In this document: positions 1-7,130 of the stretch, piece by piece
Position numbering within the stretch: the stretch's first letter is position 1
Layout of the letters: every line of letters begins with the position of its first letter
From: Clostridiales bacterium
GTDB lineage: Bacteria; Bacillota; Clostridia; Caldicoprobacterales; DTU083
Reading direction: 5' to 3'
Length of the DNA: 14,319 bases
NCBI GenBank assembly: GCA_012512335.1
Contig: JAAZEK010000210.1
Location: 1 to 14,319, forward strand
Position numbers and translations under genes: made by a program
Notes under the pieces: generated by a model
Seen by the model: only the letters and a program-made list of their open reading frames with translations
The model's database searches: none
Told to the model about the DNA's origin: nothing

Positions 1-122
1 GGGTAGCTTATGCCGTACTGCTTCCACCACGAGTGCTTGCTGCCATCATACTAATTCCCATATATGTTCTTGTGATTCGACTATTAATAAAAGCTTTTTC
101 AAAATTAAATATTAATTCTTGA
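1..122 (+). CDS. C-terminal end of an unidentified membrane protein (partial)
   Basis: An open frame with codons starting at base 3 enters from the left edge and stops at TGA 120-122, giving about 39 residues. The peptide is strongly hydrophobic in the middle (LAAIILIPIYVLVIRLLI) and ends in a short basic/polar tail (KAFSKLNINS). This is what the last transmembrane helix plus cytoplasmic tail of a polytopic protein looks like. The other two + frames are stopped or give implausible Cys/His/Thr-rich peptides. The gene converges on the DUF368 gene, and the two 3' ends overlap by 11 bp (112-122), with no terminator hairpin between them. I do not recognise the family from this fragment. The frame choice rests on composition alone, so confidence is moderate. 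Confidence 0.55.
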   Translation, partial: VAYAVLLPPRVLAAIILIPIYVLVIRLLIKAFSKLNINS

Positions 123-948
123 ACTTTTGCTCCGCTTTTAATATTTTCTGACGATGATCTGTTTTATCCAGTGAGCTTAGAAAATATGATAAAGCGAAGC
201 CTCCTATAAGTAGTCCATATCCAAGCCAATGGCTCCAGCTTATACCAAAGCCAGGGAAGATTGAAAGAATCGATCCTATGGTTAGACCGAAAACCGCATA
301 GTAGGTGTAACCATAGGCTTTTTCAAATAACATATTAATTAATTTTGCAAAGCCAACAACAGTGATTAAAAAACCAATACCCGCAGGAATCAAAACTGAC
401 AGATTTAAACGGGAAATTCCCTCTATCATAACTCCATAGGAACCAATGTACATCAGAATAAACGAAGCGCTAATTCCTGGTATTATGGTACCAAATCCAA
501 TTACTGCTCCGTATAGAACAAACAAAAGAAAACTGGTACGACCAATACTTGAGCCTTCAGCGACATTGTTGTTTAATACAGCAAATAGGACAGCCATAAT
601 CAAGGTGAGTGTAAATGGTATTAAATAATAAGATTGAAACCCTTTCTTATTGGCTTGCTTTCTGAGTGATGGAAAGGTTCCTACCATGAGGCCTATAAAC
701 AAGTATTTGACTTCTAGCTCATAATTTTTAAATAGATAACCAATAATATGGCTAAATCCTAGAACACCAACTACTCCCCCCACACCAATGAAGAAAAACT
801 CCTTAACCTTCTTCCCGAATTCATGGAAGAGATTTGCAATAGCATCGGTTATCTTCTCATATAGCCCAAATATTACTGCCAGGGTCCCTCCACTGACACC
901 GGGGGCTATAGCACCAATTCCCATCGCTAAGCCCTTTAAGAAATCCAT
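112..948 (-). CDS. DUF368 family membrane protein (PopT-type putative undecaprenyl-phosphate translocase)
   Basis: A polytopic membrane protein of 278 aa. The chosen start is ATG 946-948, preceded by GGTGGAG 8 nt upstream; the frame could extend to a TTG at 966, but that would include the ribosome binding site. Two internal repeats are visible. A PGVSGG motif with a following GLYEKI (residues about 16-33) is echoed by PGISAS with GSYGVMI (about 157-175), and GLMVGTFPS is echoed by GLTIGSILSIFPG. This two-fold internal repeat is characteristic of DUF368. Established knowledge: DUF368 proteins (PopT), together with DedA proteins, were reported to return undecaprenyl phosphate across the membrane for reuse in wall synthesis. 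That function is inferred here from family membership only. The gene lies 37 bp or more after corC with no clear terminator between them, so co-transcription is plausible. Confidence 0.88.
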   Translation of the reverse strand: MDFLKGLAMGIGAIAPGVSGGTLAVIFGLYEKITDAIANLFHEFGKKVKEFFFIGVGGVVGVLGFSHIIGYLFKNYELEVKYLFIGLMVGTFPSLRKQANKKGFQSYYLIPFTLTLIMAVLFAVLNNNVAEGSSIGRTSFLLFVLYGAVIGFGTIIPGISASFILMYIGSYGVMIEGISRLNLSVLIPAGIGFLITVVGFAKLINMLFEKAYGYTYYAVFGLTIGSILSIFPGFGISWSHWLGYGLLIGGFALSYFLSSLDKTDHRQKILKAEQKFKN

Positions 949-1003
949 TAACAAAACTCCACCCAACCCTTCGTATTATTATAAATATTACAAAAAGAAA
1001 AAA

Positions 1004-2302
1004 CTACACTTTACAAACCTTAATTCTAGAAAGCATCTTATCTTCAACTTCCTCAACCTTGAATACCAAATGATCCAACTCAACCACTGGTTTTTCATCT
1101 TCATCAGGAATTTGACCTAACTGACCGATGACATAACCACTTAAGGTATCGTACTCTTCCACAGGCAATTCAACACCAATCAGATCGGAAACCTGATCCA
1201 GGCTTATGGAACCTTCAAATAGGTAAGTGGATTCATCCAACTTCTCGTATTTGTGTTCCTCCTCATCATACTCATCCAAAATGCTACCCACAATTTCCTC
1301 AAGTAAGTCTTCTACGGTAATTATGCCAGCAGTACCACCATATTCGTCTACTACAACTACCATGTGTATTTTTTTCACCTGTAGTTCGCGAAATAGCTCG
1401 TTTAATTTCTTGGATTCAGGTACAAAGTAGGGAGTTCGAATAAAGCTTTGAATATCAAAGGGTGAATTATCCCTGTTATTGGTAAAATAGAGAAGAAGGT
1501 CCTTTACGTGTAAAACACCAATTATATTATCAATGGAATCCTCGTAAACCGGTATTCGGGTGTACTTTTCGGAGTTAATTACTTCTATGATGTCCTTCAA
1601 GTCAGATTCAATAGAAATTGCCACCACTCTTGTGCGATGGATCATGATATCGGCAACTACCTTGTCATCGAAATCAAAGACATTATTTATGAACACCTTT
1701 TCGATTTCGTCAATAGTACCCTTCTCTTCCCCTACATCTATCATCATACGAATTTCTTCTTCAGTTACCTCTTCATCGTTGGCATTGGGATTTCCTCCAG
1801 CCAGCTTCACAAAGAAGTTCGTAGATAAAGTCAGTAGCTTAACGAGAGGTGAAGTGATAACAGCGAGCATCTGCAAGGGCCTAATTACCTTCATAGAAAA
1901 TTTTTCTGCCTCCTGCATCGCCAAACGCTTAGGTACTAACTCGCCAAATACTAGTGTAAAATAGGATAAAATCAATGTAATTACTACAACTGATATGGGT
2001 TTGATTATATTGGATGCAATAGGAACTCCAATAGAAACAAGCCAGTTTGTCAGTAAATCAGCGAAGGCATCGGATGCAAAAGCACTGGACAAGAAGCCTG
2101 CTAGAGTAATTCCAATCTGAATAGTTGATAGGAATTTACTTGGTTCACTAAGCAGCTTTTTGACCGAGGCTGCCTTTTTATTTCCACCTTCAGCCAATAA
2201 TCTAAGCCTGTTATCATTAATAGATACTAAGGCCATTTCTGAACCAGCAAAATATGCATTTGCTAAAATTAACAAGACAATAATAAGAATATTTGTAAAC
2301 AA
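1004..2302 (-). CDS. CNNM/CorC (hemolysin C-like) family transporter with CBS pair
   Basis: A membrane protein of the CNNM/CorC (HlyC/CorC, YhdP/MpfA-like) family, whose studied members act in Mg2+ export or tolerance. Numbered from the upstream ATG (437-residue form), it has an N-terminal DUF21/CNNM membrane domain (about 8-175, with NAYFAGSEMALVS near 20 and the FGELVPKR motif at 124-131). A CBS pair follows (about 222-345, including TRIPVYED and the VVDEYGGTAGIITVEDLLEEIVG block), then an acidic DEYDEEE linker and a C-terminal CorC_HlyC domain (about 362-437). The start is doubtful. ATG 2315-2317 has no ribosome binding site, but it overlaps GGAGGG, which sits 7 nt before an in-frame TTG (2300-2302). 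I take the TTG, giving 432 aa. It is transcribed from a strong promoter through a long structured leader. Confidence 0.9.
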   Translation of the reverse strand: MFTNILIIVLLILANAYFAGSEMALVSINDNRLRLLAEGGNKKAASVKKLLSEPSKFLSTIQIGITLAGFLSSAFASDAFADLLTNWLVSIGVPIASNIIKPISVVVITLILSYFTLVFGELVPKRLAMQEAEKFSMKVIRPLQMLAVITSPLVKLLTLSTNFFVKLAGGNPNANDEEVTEEEIRMMIDVGEEKGTIDEIEKVFINNVFDFDDKVVADIMIHRTRVVAISIESDLKDIIEVINSEKYTRIPVYEDSIDNIIGVLHVKDLLLYFTNNRDNSPFDIQSFIRTPYFVPESKKLNELFRELQVKKIHMVVVVDEYGGTAGIITVEDLLEEIVGSILDEYDEEEHKYEKLDESTYLFEGSISLDQVSDLIGVELPVEEYDTLSGYVIGQLGQIPDEDEKPVVELDHLVFKVEEVEDKMLSRIKVCKV

Positions 2303-2335
2303 AATTATTCCCTCCATGGAAAAATAAAATTTTAA

Positions 2336-2384
2336 ACAGAAAAAGACAACAATCCATTGCTATAATTACAAAGGACTCATTGTC
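2336..2384 (-). terminator. Intrinsic terminator in the corC leader (attenuator)
   Basis: On the - strand, GACAAUGAGUCC (2384-2373) pairs with GGAUUGUUGUC (2355-2345) as an 11-bp stem with one bulged G and a 17-nt loop, directly followed by UUUUU. It lies about 40 nt upstream of the start codon of the corC-like gene and downstream of its promoter, so it would act as an attenuator rather than an end-of-gene terminator. Confidence 0.6.
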
Positions 2385-2470
2385 TCATTGAAATCATTCT
2401 ATTTTTCCATAAGCCCATAGTACTACAAGGCCCATCGTCCACGGACAACCCACCACCCTTTAAACGTATT
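2345..2470 (-). promoter_or_regulatory. Structured 5' leader of the corC-like gene (candidate riboswitch/attenuator)
   Basis: The promoter at 2477-2505 predicts transcription starting near 2470, leaving a leader of about 165 nt before the TTG start. Read on the - strand it contains, in order, a hairpin GUUGUC-CGUG-GACGAU (2449-2434), a G-rich segment AUGGGCC that can pair with GGGCUUAU (about 2436-2410), two copies of CAATGAG, and then an intrinsic terminator. The first arm, GUUGUC, is repeated in the 3' arm of the terminator. Both copies are complementary to GACAAU in the terminator 5' arm, so they could form mutually exclusive structures. Riboswitch control of Mg2+ transport genes is established (M-box), but I do not see M-box consensus elements here. 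The ligand, if any, is unknown. Confidence 0.45.
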
Positions 2471-2476
2471 TTTTTT

Positions 2477-2505
2477 ATTATACCAAGCTTGCCTAGGATT
2501 GTAAA
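2477..2505 (-). promoter_or_regulatory. Sigma-A type promoter of the corC-like gene
   Basis: Read on the - strand, the -35 box is TTTACA (2505-2500), followed by exactly 17 bp and a perfect -10 box TATAAT (2482-2477) preceded by TGG (extended -10). A 7-bp inverted repeat AGGATTG/CAATCCT (2525-2519 and 2501-2495) overlaps the -35 box and could be an operator. Confidence 0.8.
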
Positions 2506-2549
2506 GGAAGTTTTTAGCCAATCCTCTATACATTACTTGATTTTACCTG

Positions 2550-4202
2550 TCAAAAGCTACTACCTCCGATGAATTCTCTAAGTATAGAATTATTAGGAAT
2601 TACCTTAGAATCCATCTCTACAAAATATTTCAAGAACTTATTTAACCTGTTCACTTCTGGAAAATATATATGGTCATCTGGAACAGTTTCCAAAAGTGGT
2701 AGAATTAAAGGCTTTAATACTGCCAACTCGTATAATAGTGCGGAGTTTATCATGATGTCAGCAGTCTCCTGGAACGGAAAGATGTTCTTTTCCTCGCCTC
2801 GCCTAACTGAACTCCACATTCTCAAGGTATCTTCTATAGAGGTCCCTCGATAATGATAATCTCTTACCATTCTCCTAATCAACCTTGCATCTGTAGTAGG
2901 GATCCGGTTGTGGTCATCTACATTTAACTGGGTTAATGCACTTATGTAGATCTTGTATTTGTTTTCTCTAGGAATCATCTCAGTAAGCTTTTCATTTAAG
3001 CCGTGAATTCCTTCTACAATAAGGGGCTGCAGCTCAGATACTTGGATAAAATTACCTGTATACTCCCTCCTTCCTGTATGAAAATTATAGTGGGGAATCT
3101 CTACCTTCTGCCCTTGAATTAGAAGTGTCATCTGTTCATTAAACAGTTCCAGATCGATGGCGTCTATGGACTCCAGATCCTGTTCTCCTTTTTCGTCAAC
3201 TGGCACCAACTCACGATCAAGGTAATAATTATCCATGGAGATAGGTACTGGATGAAGTCCATTAACCATGAGCTGTACTCTTAATCTTTGAGCAAAGGTA
3301 GTCTTCCCTGATGATGATGGGCCTGCTATTAATATGAGCCGAATAGCATCTGTATGCTGAGCAATATCATCAGCTATAGAGCCAAAGAACTTTTCTTGAG
3401 CGGCTTCGCTAATACGTACCAAGTCTGGTCCTCCACCTTCCTCAATACAACGATTCAAATCTGCTATATTTCTAATTCCTAGGGATTCTGACCATTTTTC
3501 AGCCTGACGGAAAACCTTGAATAGCTTGGGATTGTCATGAAAGGGACGCACTTGATCTGGTTCCTCATAGGTAGGATACTGCAAAATCACTCCAGGTAAA
3601 TAAAATTTTAGCCCAAACATCTTTAGATAGCCAGTAGATGGCACCATATAACCGAAGAGATAATCGCTGATACCACCATTGCTATATATGCTGATGGTAT
3701 CCTCTGTTCGATATTTCATAATCTTTACCTTGTCCTCTAAACCCATTTCAAGGAAGATTTTATTTGCTTCTGCCATAGCTATATCTGTCTTTTCAAAGGG
3801 TTCATCCGCATCAATAATAGACTGCATTTGTCTCTCAATCCGATTCACCGCCCGAGGACTCAATGTCTCAGTATTATTAACCTCACAATATAGGCCACCA
3901 CCAAAAGAGTGCTCCACGCTGACCTTACATTCTGGAAATAGTTCCTTACAAGCGCGGATGAAAACAAAGGTAAGACTGCGAAGATAAATTCGGACTCCAT
4001 CCTTCATGGACAAGTCGATGGGTTTAACTGTAGAATCCTTTTCAATAGTATATGATAATTCACGTACCCTATTATCCACTATAGCAGCTACTATCAAAGG
4101 CTCTTCCACTTTTTGCTGTTGGTTTGCTATCTCTTGTAATGTTATCCCCTTGTTTACCTCCAGTGGCTTTCCGTTCCATGTTATCTGTATCGTTCCAGTC
4201 AT
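2550..4202 (-). CDS. Nucleoside (uridine-type) kinase fused to TGS and ThrRS-like domains
   Basis: A 550-aa protein starting at ATG 4200-4202, which has AAAGGAG 7 nt upstream; an upstream extension of the frame would include that site and is rejected. Domain order: an N-terminal TGS-like domain (about 3-64); a region resembling the second additional domain of threonyl-tRNA synthetase (about 80-245, with HSFGGGLYCEV near 98); then a phosphoribulokinase/uridine kinase domain (about 287-530) with Walker A GPSSSGKTT at 294-302 and the DNYY and EGIHGLNE motifs. Proteins of this layout are common in clostridia and are annotated as nucleoside or uridine kinases. The reaction inferred is phosphorylation of a nucleoside by NTP in the cytosol. 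No catalytic synthetase core is present, so it is not an aminoacyl-tRNA synthetase. It has its own promoter and a structured leader. Confidence 0.88.
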   Translation of the reverse strand: MTGTIQITWNGKPLEVNKGITLQEIANQQQKVEEPLIVAAIVDNRVRELSYTIEKDSTVKPIDLSMKDGVRIYLRSLTFVFIRACKELFPECKVSVEHSFGGGLYCEVNNTETLSPRAVNRIERQMQSIIDADEPFEKTDIAMAEANKIFLEMGLEDKVKIMKYRTEDTISIYSNGGISDYLFGYMVPSTGYLKMFGLKFYLPGVILQYPTYEEPDQVRPFHDNPKLFKVFRQAEKWSESLGIRNIADLNRCIEEGGGPDLVRISEAAQEKFFGSIADDIAQHTDAIRLILIAGPSSSGKTTFAQRLRVQLMVNGLHPVPISMDNYYLDRELVPVDEKGEQDLESIDAIDLELFNEQMTLLIQGQKVEIPHYNFHTGRREYTGNFIQVSELQPLIVEGIHGLNEKLTEMIPRENKYKIYISALTQLNVDDHNRIPTTDARLIRRMVRDYHYRGTSIEDTLRMWSSVRRGEEKNIFPFQETADIMINSALLYELAVLKPLILPLLETVPDDHIYFPEVNRLNKFLKYFVEMDSKVIPNNSILREFIGGSSF

Positions 4203-4284
4203 TCTATTTCTCCTTTCAAAATCCCTAGTTTTGTAACTACTCAATTATATACAAAATTTGACACTGTCCGTGCTATCACTGTTT

Positions 4285-4370
4285 ATTTATTAAAACATCC
4301 GGGTAAGTCGTGAATCGACTTACTTCACACCGTTTCAATAAATACATAAATACAAAGACAGGGTCTTTGT
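4285..4370 (-). promoter_or_regulatory. Structured 5' leader RNA of the nucleoside kinase gene
   Basis: The 365-bp stretch between the vanW-like and kinase genes holds a terminator (4439-4474), a -10 box (4387-4392) and this leader. On the - strand it first forms ACAAAGAC-CCU-GUCUUUGU (4370-4352). A two-helix element follows: an outer 12-bp helix AUUUAUUGAAAC/GUUUUAAUAAAU (4343-4332 with 4296-4285), an asymmetric internal loop GGUGUGAA opposite CCGGAU, and an inner perfect 8-bp helix GUAAGUCG/CGACUUAC (4323-4316 with 4310-4303) closed by AUUCA. One outer pair is G-U on the - strand but would be A-C on the +, which favours the - strand RNA. No U tract follows, so it is not a terminator. I do not recognise a known riboswitch class. 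Confidence 0.5.
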
Positions 4371-4386
4371 TACCTTGATAGTATTT

Positions 4387-4392
4387 ATTATA
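4387..4392 (-). promoter_or_regulatory. Extended -10 promoter of the nucleoside kinase gene
   Basis: The sequence TGGTATAAT on the - strand gives a perfect TATAAT with an extended TGn element. No good -35 is seen at 16-18 bp. It lies just after the upstream gene's terminator and predicts a leader of about 178 nt. Confidence 0.6.
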
Positions 4393-4438
4393 CCAGTAAG
4401 TCTATAAAATTAGTGTACAAAAAAGATATCTAAATTTA

Positions 4439-4474
4439 AGATAAAACAAAGAGGCATGTATGTAACACACCTCT
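4439..4474 (-). terminator. Intrinsic terminator after the vanW-like gene
   Basis: On the - strand, AGAGGUGUGU (4474-4465), loop UACAU and ACAUGCCUCU (4459-4450) form a continuous 10-bp stem with two G-U pairs, followed by UUUGUUUUAUC. It lies about 136 nt after the stop codon of the vanW-like gene and separates it from the kinase transcription unit. Confidence 0.75.
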
Positions 4475-4609
4475 AGTAGTTTGATTGGACTCTGATTGTT
4501 GCCAAATACGGATAATATTTTGTAAAATCCCCATTTGGAGAGACAGTATCTAAGACTAAATTTTATTACAATCTTATACAACAGGTGTCTCTGTATTATC
4601 TTTTGGTGA

Positions 4610-6259
4610 TTATTCATCCCCTGATGGCTCTTCACCTTCAGTTGGTTGCGTTGGTTCAGGATCATCGGATGAATCGGGATCATCTGTTGGTGCAGGATCA
4701 TCGGTTGGATCAGGATCAGCTGATACCGTCGGCGTAGGTTCTGGTGTTGGCTTCGGCGTAGAAGTCGCTACCGGTGCTGGAGTCGGAGTTGGAGCAGGAG
4801 TTGGTGTCGCTACTGGTGCATCCATATAGTAGATAATACCTTTTACAGGTCGATAGTTGTTTTTCACTAGAAGCTTTCTAGAAACTTCCTTACCATTCTC
4901 CGTTAATACTCGGTAGGTGTCCATAACAATGCCTGGTCTGGACTTTACATACTCATAAGTGCCGCCGGCTTTTTTCACATATTCACCGTTTTTATCTAAG
5001 CGCCTCTCGGCTTCAGGAGCTTTAGATGTGCTTATTTCTTTAGTTACAAGCTTATACTTTCCGTTATTAGGGATGGGTTCACCATATATGGTAACTACAG
5101 CTGCATCTCCATCGCGGTAGGAATGTATAAATACAGGCGTATCCTTGTTGTTCTTAAAACGAATGTTGGCTCCACCCCAAGAAACTGTAGCATCTAAACC
5201 TGGTGCTAGATAGGATACAGGAAATGCATGATGATAACGTTCTACAATTTCCAAGCCTGCTAAAGCTGCCGCATTAAACAAAGTGGACGAAGCTTGACAG
5301 ATTCCACCACCTATACCATCTTGAAGGCTTCTGTCAGCCTTAATAACCCCAGCTGGCTTAAACCCAGTCTTCTCTGATCGTGGTCCTACAGCTTGATTAA
5401 AGGAGAATATTTCCCCAGGATTAAGCTTAGCGCCATTCATATTCTTAAGCGCTAAACCAATATTGCTTTTTCTATTTTCTGTACTGCCCTTCATATAGGT
5501 AGTAAAGGTTACAATTTTTGATGTAGCGTTTTTCAAATCATCTGCCTTTACATCAGCCTCTACTACTTCAGGTTCAACAACAATTGTACCTGGCTTACCT
5601 GAGAGGAATATCTGCTCTACTTGCTTATAAAGAGCTTCAGCATCCACCATTTGGCCACTTTCTTCATTTGTCAGACTGAACTTATCTTTCTTCCCAGGAG
5701 AAAATGAGAGATTAGCATTCTTGGGTTCAATTAACAGACCATCTGCAATAGCTACAATGCCATCGCGAATGAGCTCTATATTCATTGATTTGGTGGTTTC
5801 AGCTTTTGCATTTTTTTCTTTAAGCTCTTCAACCTGTTCATAGCGTTGTTCTAGCTCGCCTTCACGGGCAAGCTTATGCAATACTTTCAGTTTATCTTCC
5901 CAGTCAATCTCTGCTTGTATATCCTCATAAGTAAAAGCCCAGCTTTCATCTCCATATGTTAATGTAGCATTAAGATCAGCCAGAGTAGCTTCTGCGTTTT
6001 TCTGAAACTGCTCGGAAGCTTCTGCTAGTGACATACCTCCTAAAGGTATATCATCTAAATAAATCCCCTCATAAAAGCTGTCCTGCTCTACTACTTCCGT
6101 CATGTGTGCAATTCGTTGACGTTCCTCTTCTATTTTTTGGGCAGCAATCTCGGCTGCTAACTCTTCCGCTTGTTTCTCCCGATAACCCTGGTATACAAAA
6201 CCAGCGGTAAGTAATACTACAATAGCTAAAGCTACAAAGAGCAGATACTTCTTTTTCAT
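4610..6259 (-). CDS. VanW family wall-associated protein with Pro/Thr-rich acidic tail
   Basis: A 549-aa protein starting at ATG 6257-6259, with GGAGGG 4-5 nt upstream. An extended frame to 6313 would cover the promoter leader and is rejected. It has a basic N-terminus and an uncleaved-looking signal anchor (about 5-24), then a charged helical segment (26-52) and a long region resembling the peptidoglycan-binding domain usually found before VanW (about 60-240). The VanW domain follows (about 253-395, with GGGICQASSTLFNAA at 317-331) and then a conserved C-terminal extension to about 480. Residues 481-549 are a repetitive Pro/Thr/Ala stretch that turns into an Asp/Pro/Glu-rich end. The family occurs in vancomycin-resistance clusters and widely in clostridia, but its biochemical role is not established. 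It probably sits outside the membrane, within the wall. Confidence 0.88.
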   Translation of the reverse strand: MKKKYLLFVALAIVVLLTAGFVYQGYREKQAEELAAEIAAQKIEEERQRIAHMTEVVEQDSFYEGIYLDDIPLGGMSLAEASEQFQKNAEATLADLNATLTYGDESWAFTYEDIQAEIDWEDKLKVLHKLAREGELEQRYEQVEELKEKNAKAETTKSMNIELIRDGIVAIADGLLIEPKNANLSFSPGKKDKFSLTNEESGQMVDAEALYKQVEQIFLSGKPGTIVVEPEVVEADVKADDLKNATSKIVTFTTYMKGSTENRKSNIGLALKNMNGAKLNPGEIFSFNQAVGPRSEKTGFKPAGVIKADRSLQDGIGGGICQASSTLFNAAALAGLEIVERYHHAFPVSYLAPGLDATVSWGGANIRFKNNKDTPVFIHSYRDGDAAVVTIYGEPIPNNGKYKLVTKEISTSKAPEAERRLDKNGEYVKKAGGTYEYVKSRPGIVMDTYRVLTENGKEVSRKLLVKNNYRPVKGIIYYMDAPVATPTPAPTPTPAPVATSTPKPTPEPTPTVSADPDPTDDPAPTDDPDSSDDPEPTQPTEGEEPSGDE

Positions 6260-6322
6260 AATTCCCTCCAAGTACAGGCTTATGCGACAAAAGCGCATGT
6301 ATTTGTTTTCCAATTCGGAACC

Positions 6323-6328
6323 ATTATA
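6323..6328 (-). promoter_or_regulatory. Extended -10 promoter of the vanW-like gene
   Basis: TGATATAAT on the - strand is a perfect -10 with TGn extension, about 64 bp upstream of the start codon, between the GDPD stop and the vanW-like start. No convincing -35 box is visible. A short ATGCG/CGCAT hairpin lies in the resulting leader. Confidence 0.5.
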
Positions 6329-6380
6329 TCATGATTAGACGTATCTATATGAGATAGGTTATTACGAAAATATTACAATA

Positions 6381-7118
6381 TCATAACATTTGAGAGGTAA
6401 GCTTTATGGCTACATCAGGAACATTGGTTATAATCCCATGTACCCCACCCAGCGCTAGGGCTTGAATATGTTCAGGTTTGTCAGCTGTCCAAGCATTTAC
6501 AATAATACCATTCTCTCTACATTCGTGTATCACAGAAGGAACCAAGCTGTAAAATACTGGATGAATAGCTTCTGCCCCTACATATTTTGCATACTTCCAA
6601 GGCTCTACTAAGCCACCTACATATAGAAGTCCAATTTTCAAGCTCGGTTCCAGCTCTTTTATAGCTCTAAGACTGTAGTGATTAAAAGAGGATATTATGG
6701 TACTATCAACTCGCTTCAATTTATGTAATATATTTACAACCTTTGCCTCTAGACCTTCGTACTGTAAAGGACCTTGCTTTAATTCAATGTTTAAAATCCC
6801 ATCCCAATCTGAAAGCATTTCCAGTAATTCTTCCAAGGTCAAAATACTTTCACCTATGAATTCATCGCTGAACCAGGCTCCAAAGTCCAAGGTCTTCAAT
6901 TCCTTTAGGGTCAAATCCTTTATGTATCCCGTACCGTTGCTTACTCTATCTACCTTTTCATCGTGACAGATAACTACTCTGCCATCCTTGGATAGATGTA
7001 CATCGATCTCAATTCCGCCAGCCTGCATTTCCAGAGCTCTGACAAAGGCAGCCTCTGTATTTTCTGGTGCATAGGCTGAAGAACCTCGATGAGCGTAAAT
7101 TATTGGTTTATTATTCAT
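6381..7118 (-). CDS. Glycerophosphodiester phosphodiesterase (cytosolic UgpQ/YhdW-type)
   Basis: A 245-aa enzyme predicted to hydrolyse glycerophosphodiesters, such as deacylated phospholipid head groups, to sn-glycerol 3-phosphate and an alcohol. GDPD signatures are clear: HRG at 10-12, PENTEAAF at 18-25, the metal-binding E37 and D39 in GGIEIDV, the second catalytic histidine H52 in ICHDEKVDR, and LNIELK further on. The C-terminal half shows the expected TIM-barrel motifs, including VNAWTADKPE and GGVHGIITNVPD. The length is normal for the short bacterial family. There is no signal peptide or membrane segment, so it should be cytosolic. ATG 7116-7118 has AAGGGGGA 5-6 nt upstream. An intrinsic terminator ends right at that ribosome binding site, so expression depends on read-through or an unseen internal promoter. 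Confidence 0.92.
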   Translation of the reverse strand: MNNKPIIYAHRGSSAYAPENTEAAFVRALEMQAGGIEIDVHLSKDGRVVICHDEKVDRVSNGTGYIKDLTLKELKTLDFGAWFSDEFIGESILTLEELLEMLSDWDGILNIELKQGPLQYEGLEAKVVNILHKLKRVDSTIISSFNHYSLRAIKELEPSLKIGLLYVGGLVEPWKYAKYVGAEAIHPVFYSLVPSVIHECRENGIIVNAWTADKPEHIQALALGGVHGIITNVPDVAIKLTSQML

Positions 7119-7130
7119 TACAATCCCCCT

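Noticed and set aside
1560..1964. A 134-codon + strand open frame inside the corC-like gene, with similar ones elsewhere
   Set aside because: Ser/Thr-rich shadow of the well-supported CorC protein; no ribosome binding site or recognisable domain.
2345..2470. M-box (Mg2+) or yybP-ykoY (Mn2+) riboswitch in the corC leader
   Set aside because: The gene family suggested them, but I could not find their conserved sequence blocks; only an unclassified attenuator is claimed.
4402..4701. A 99-codon open frame on the - strand overlapping the end of the vanW-like gene
   Set aside because: It is out of frame with the strongly supported VanW protein, runs through its terminator, and has Gln/His/Pro-rich composition from the repetitive tail DNA.
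4640..4830. Repetitive DNA that might be read as a CRISPR-like or tandem-repeat array
   Set aside because: The repetition follows codons of the Pro/Thr-rich tail; there are no uniform spacers or palindromic repeats.
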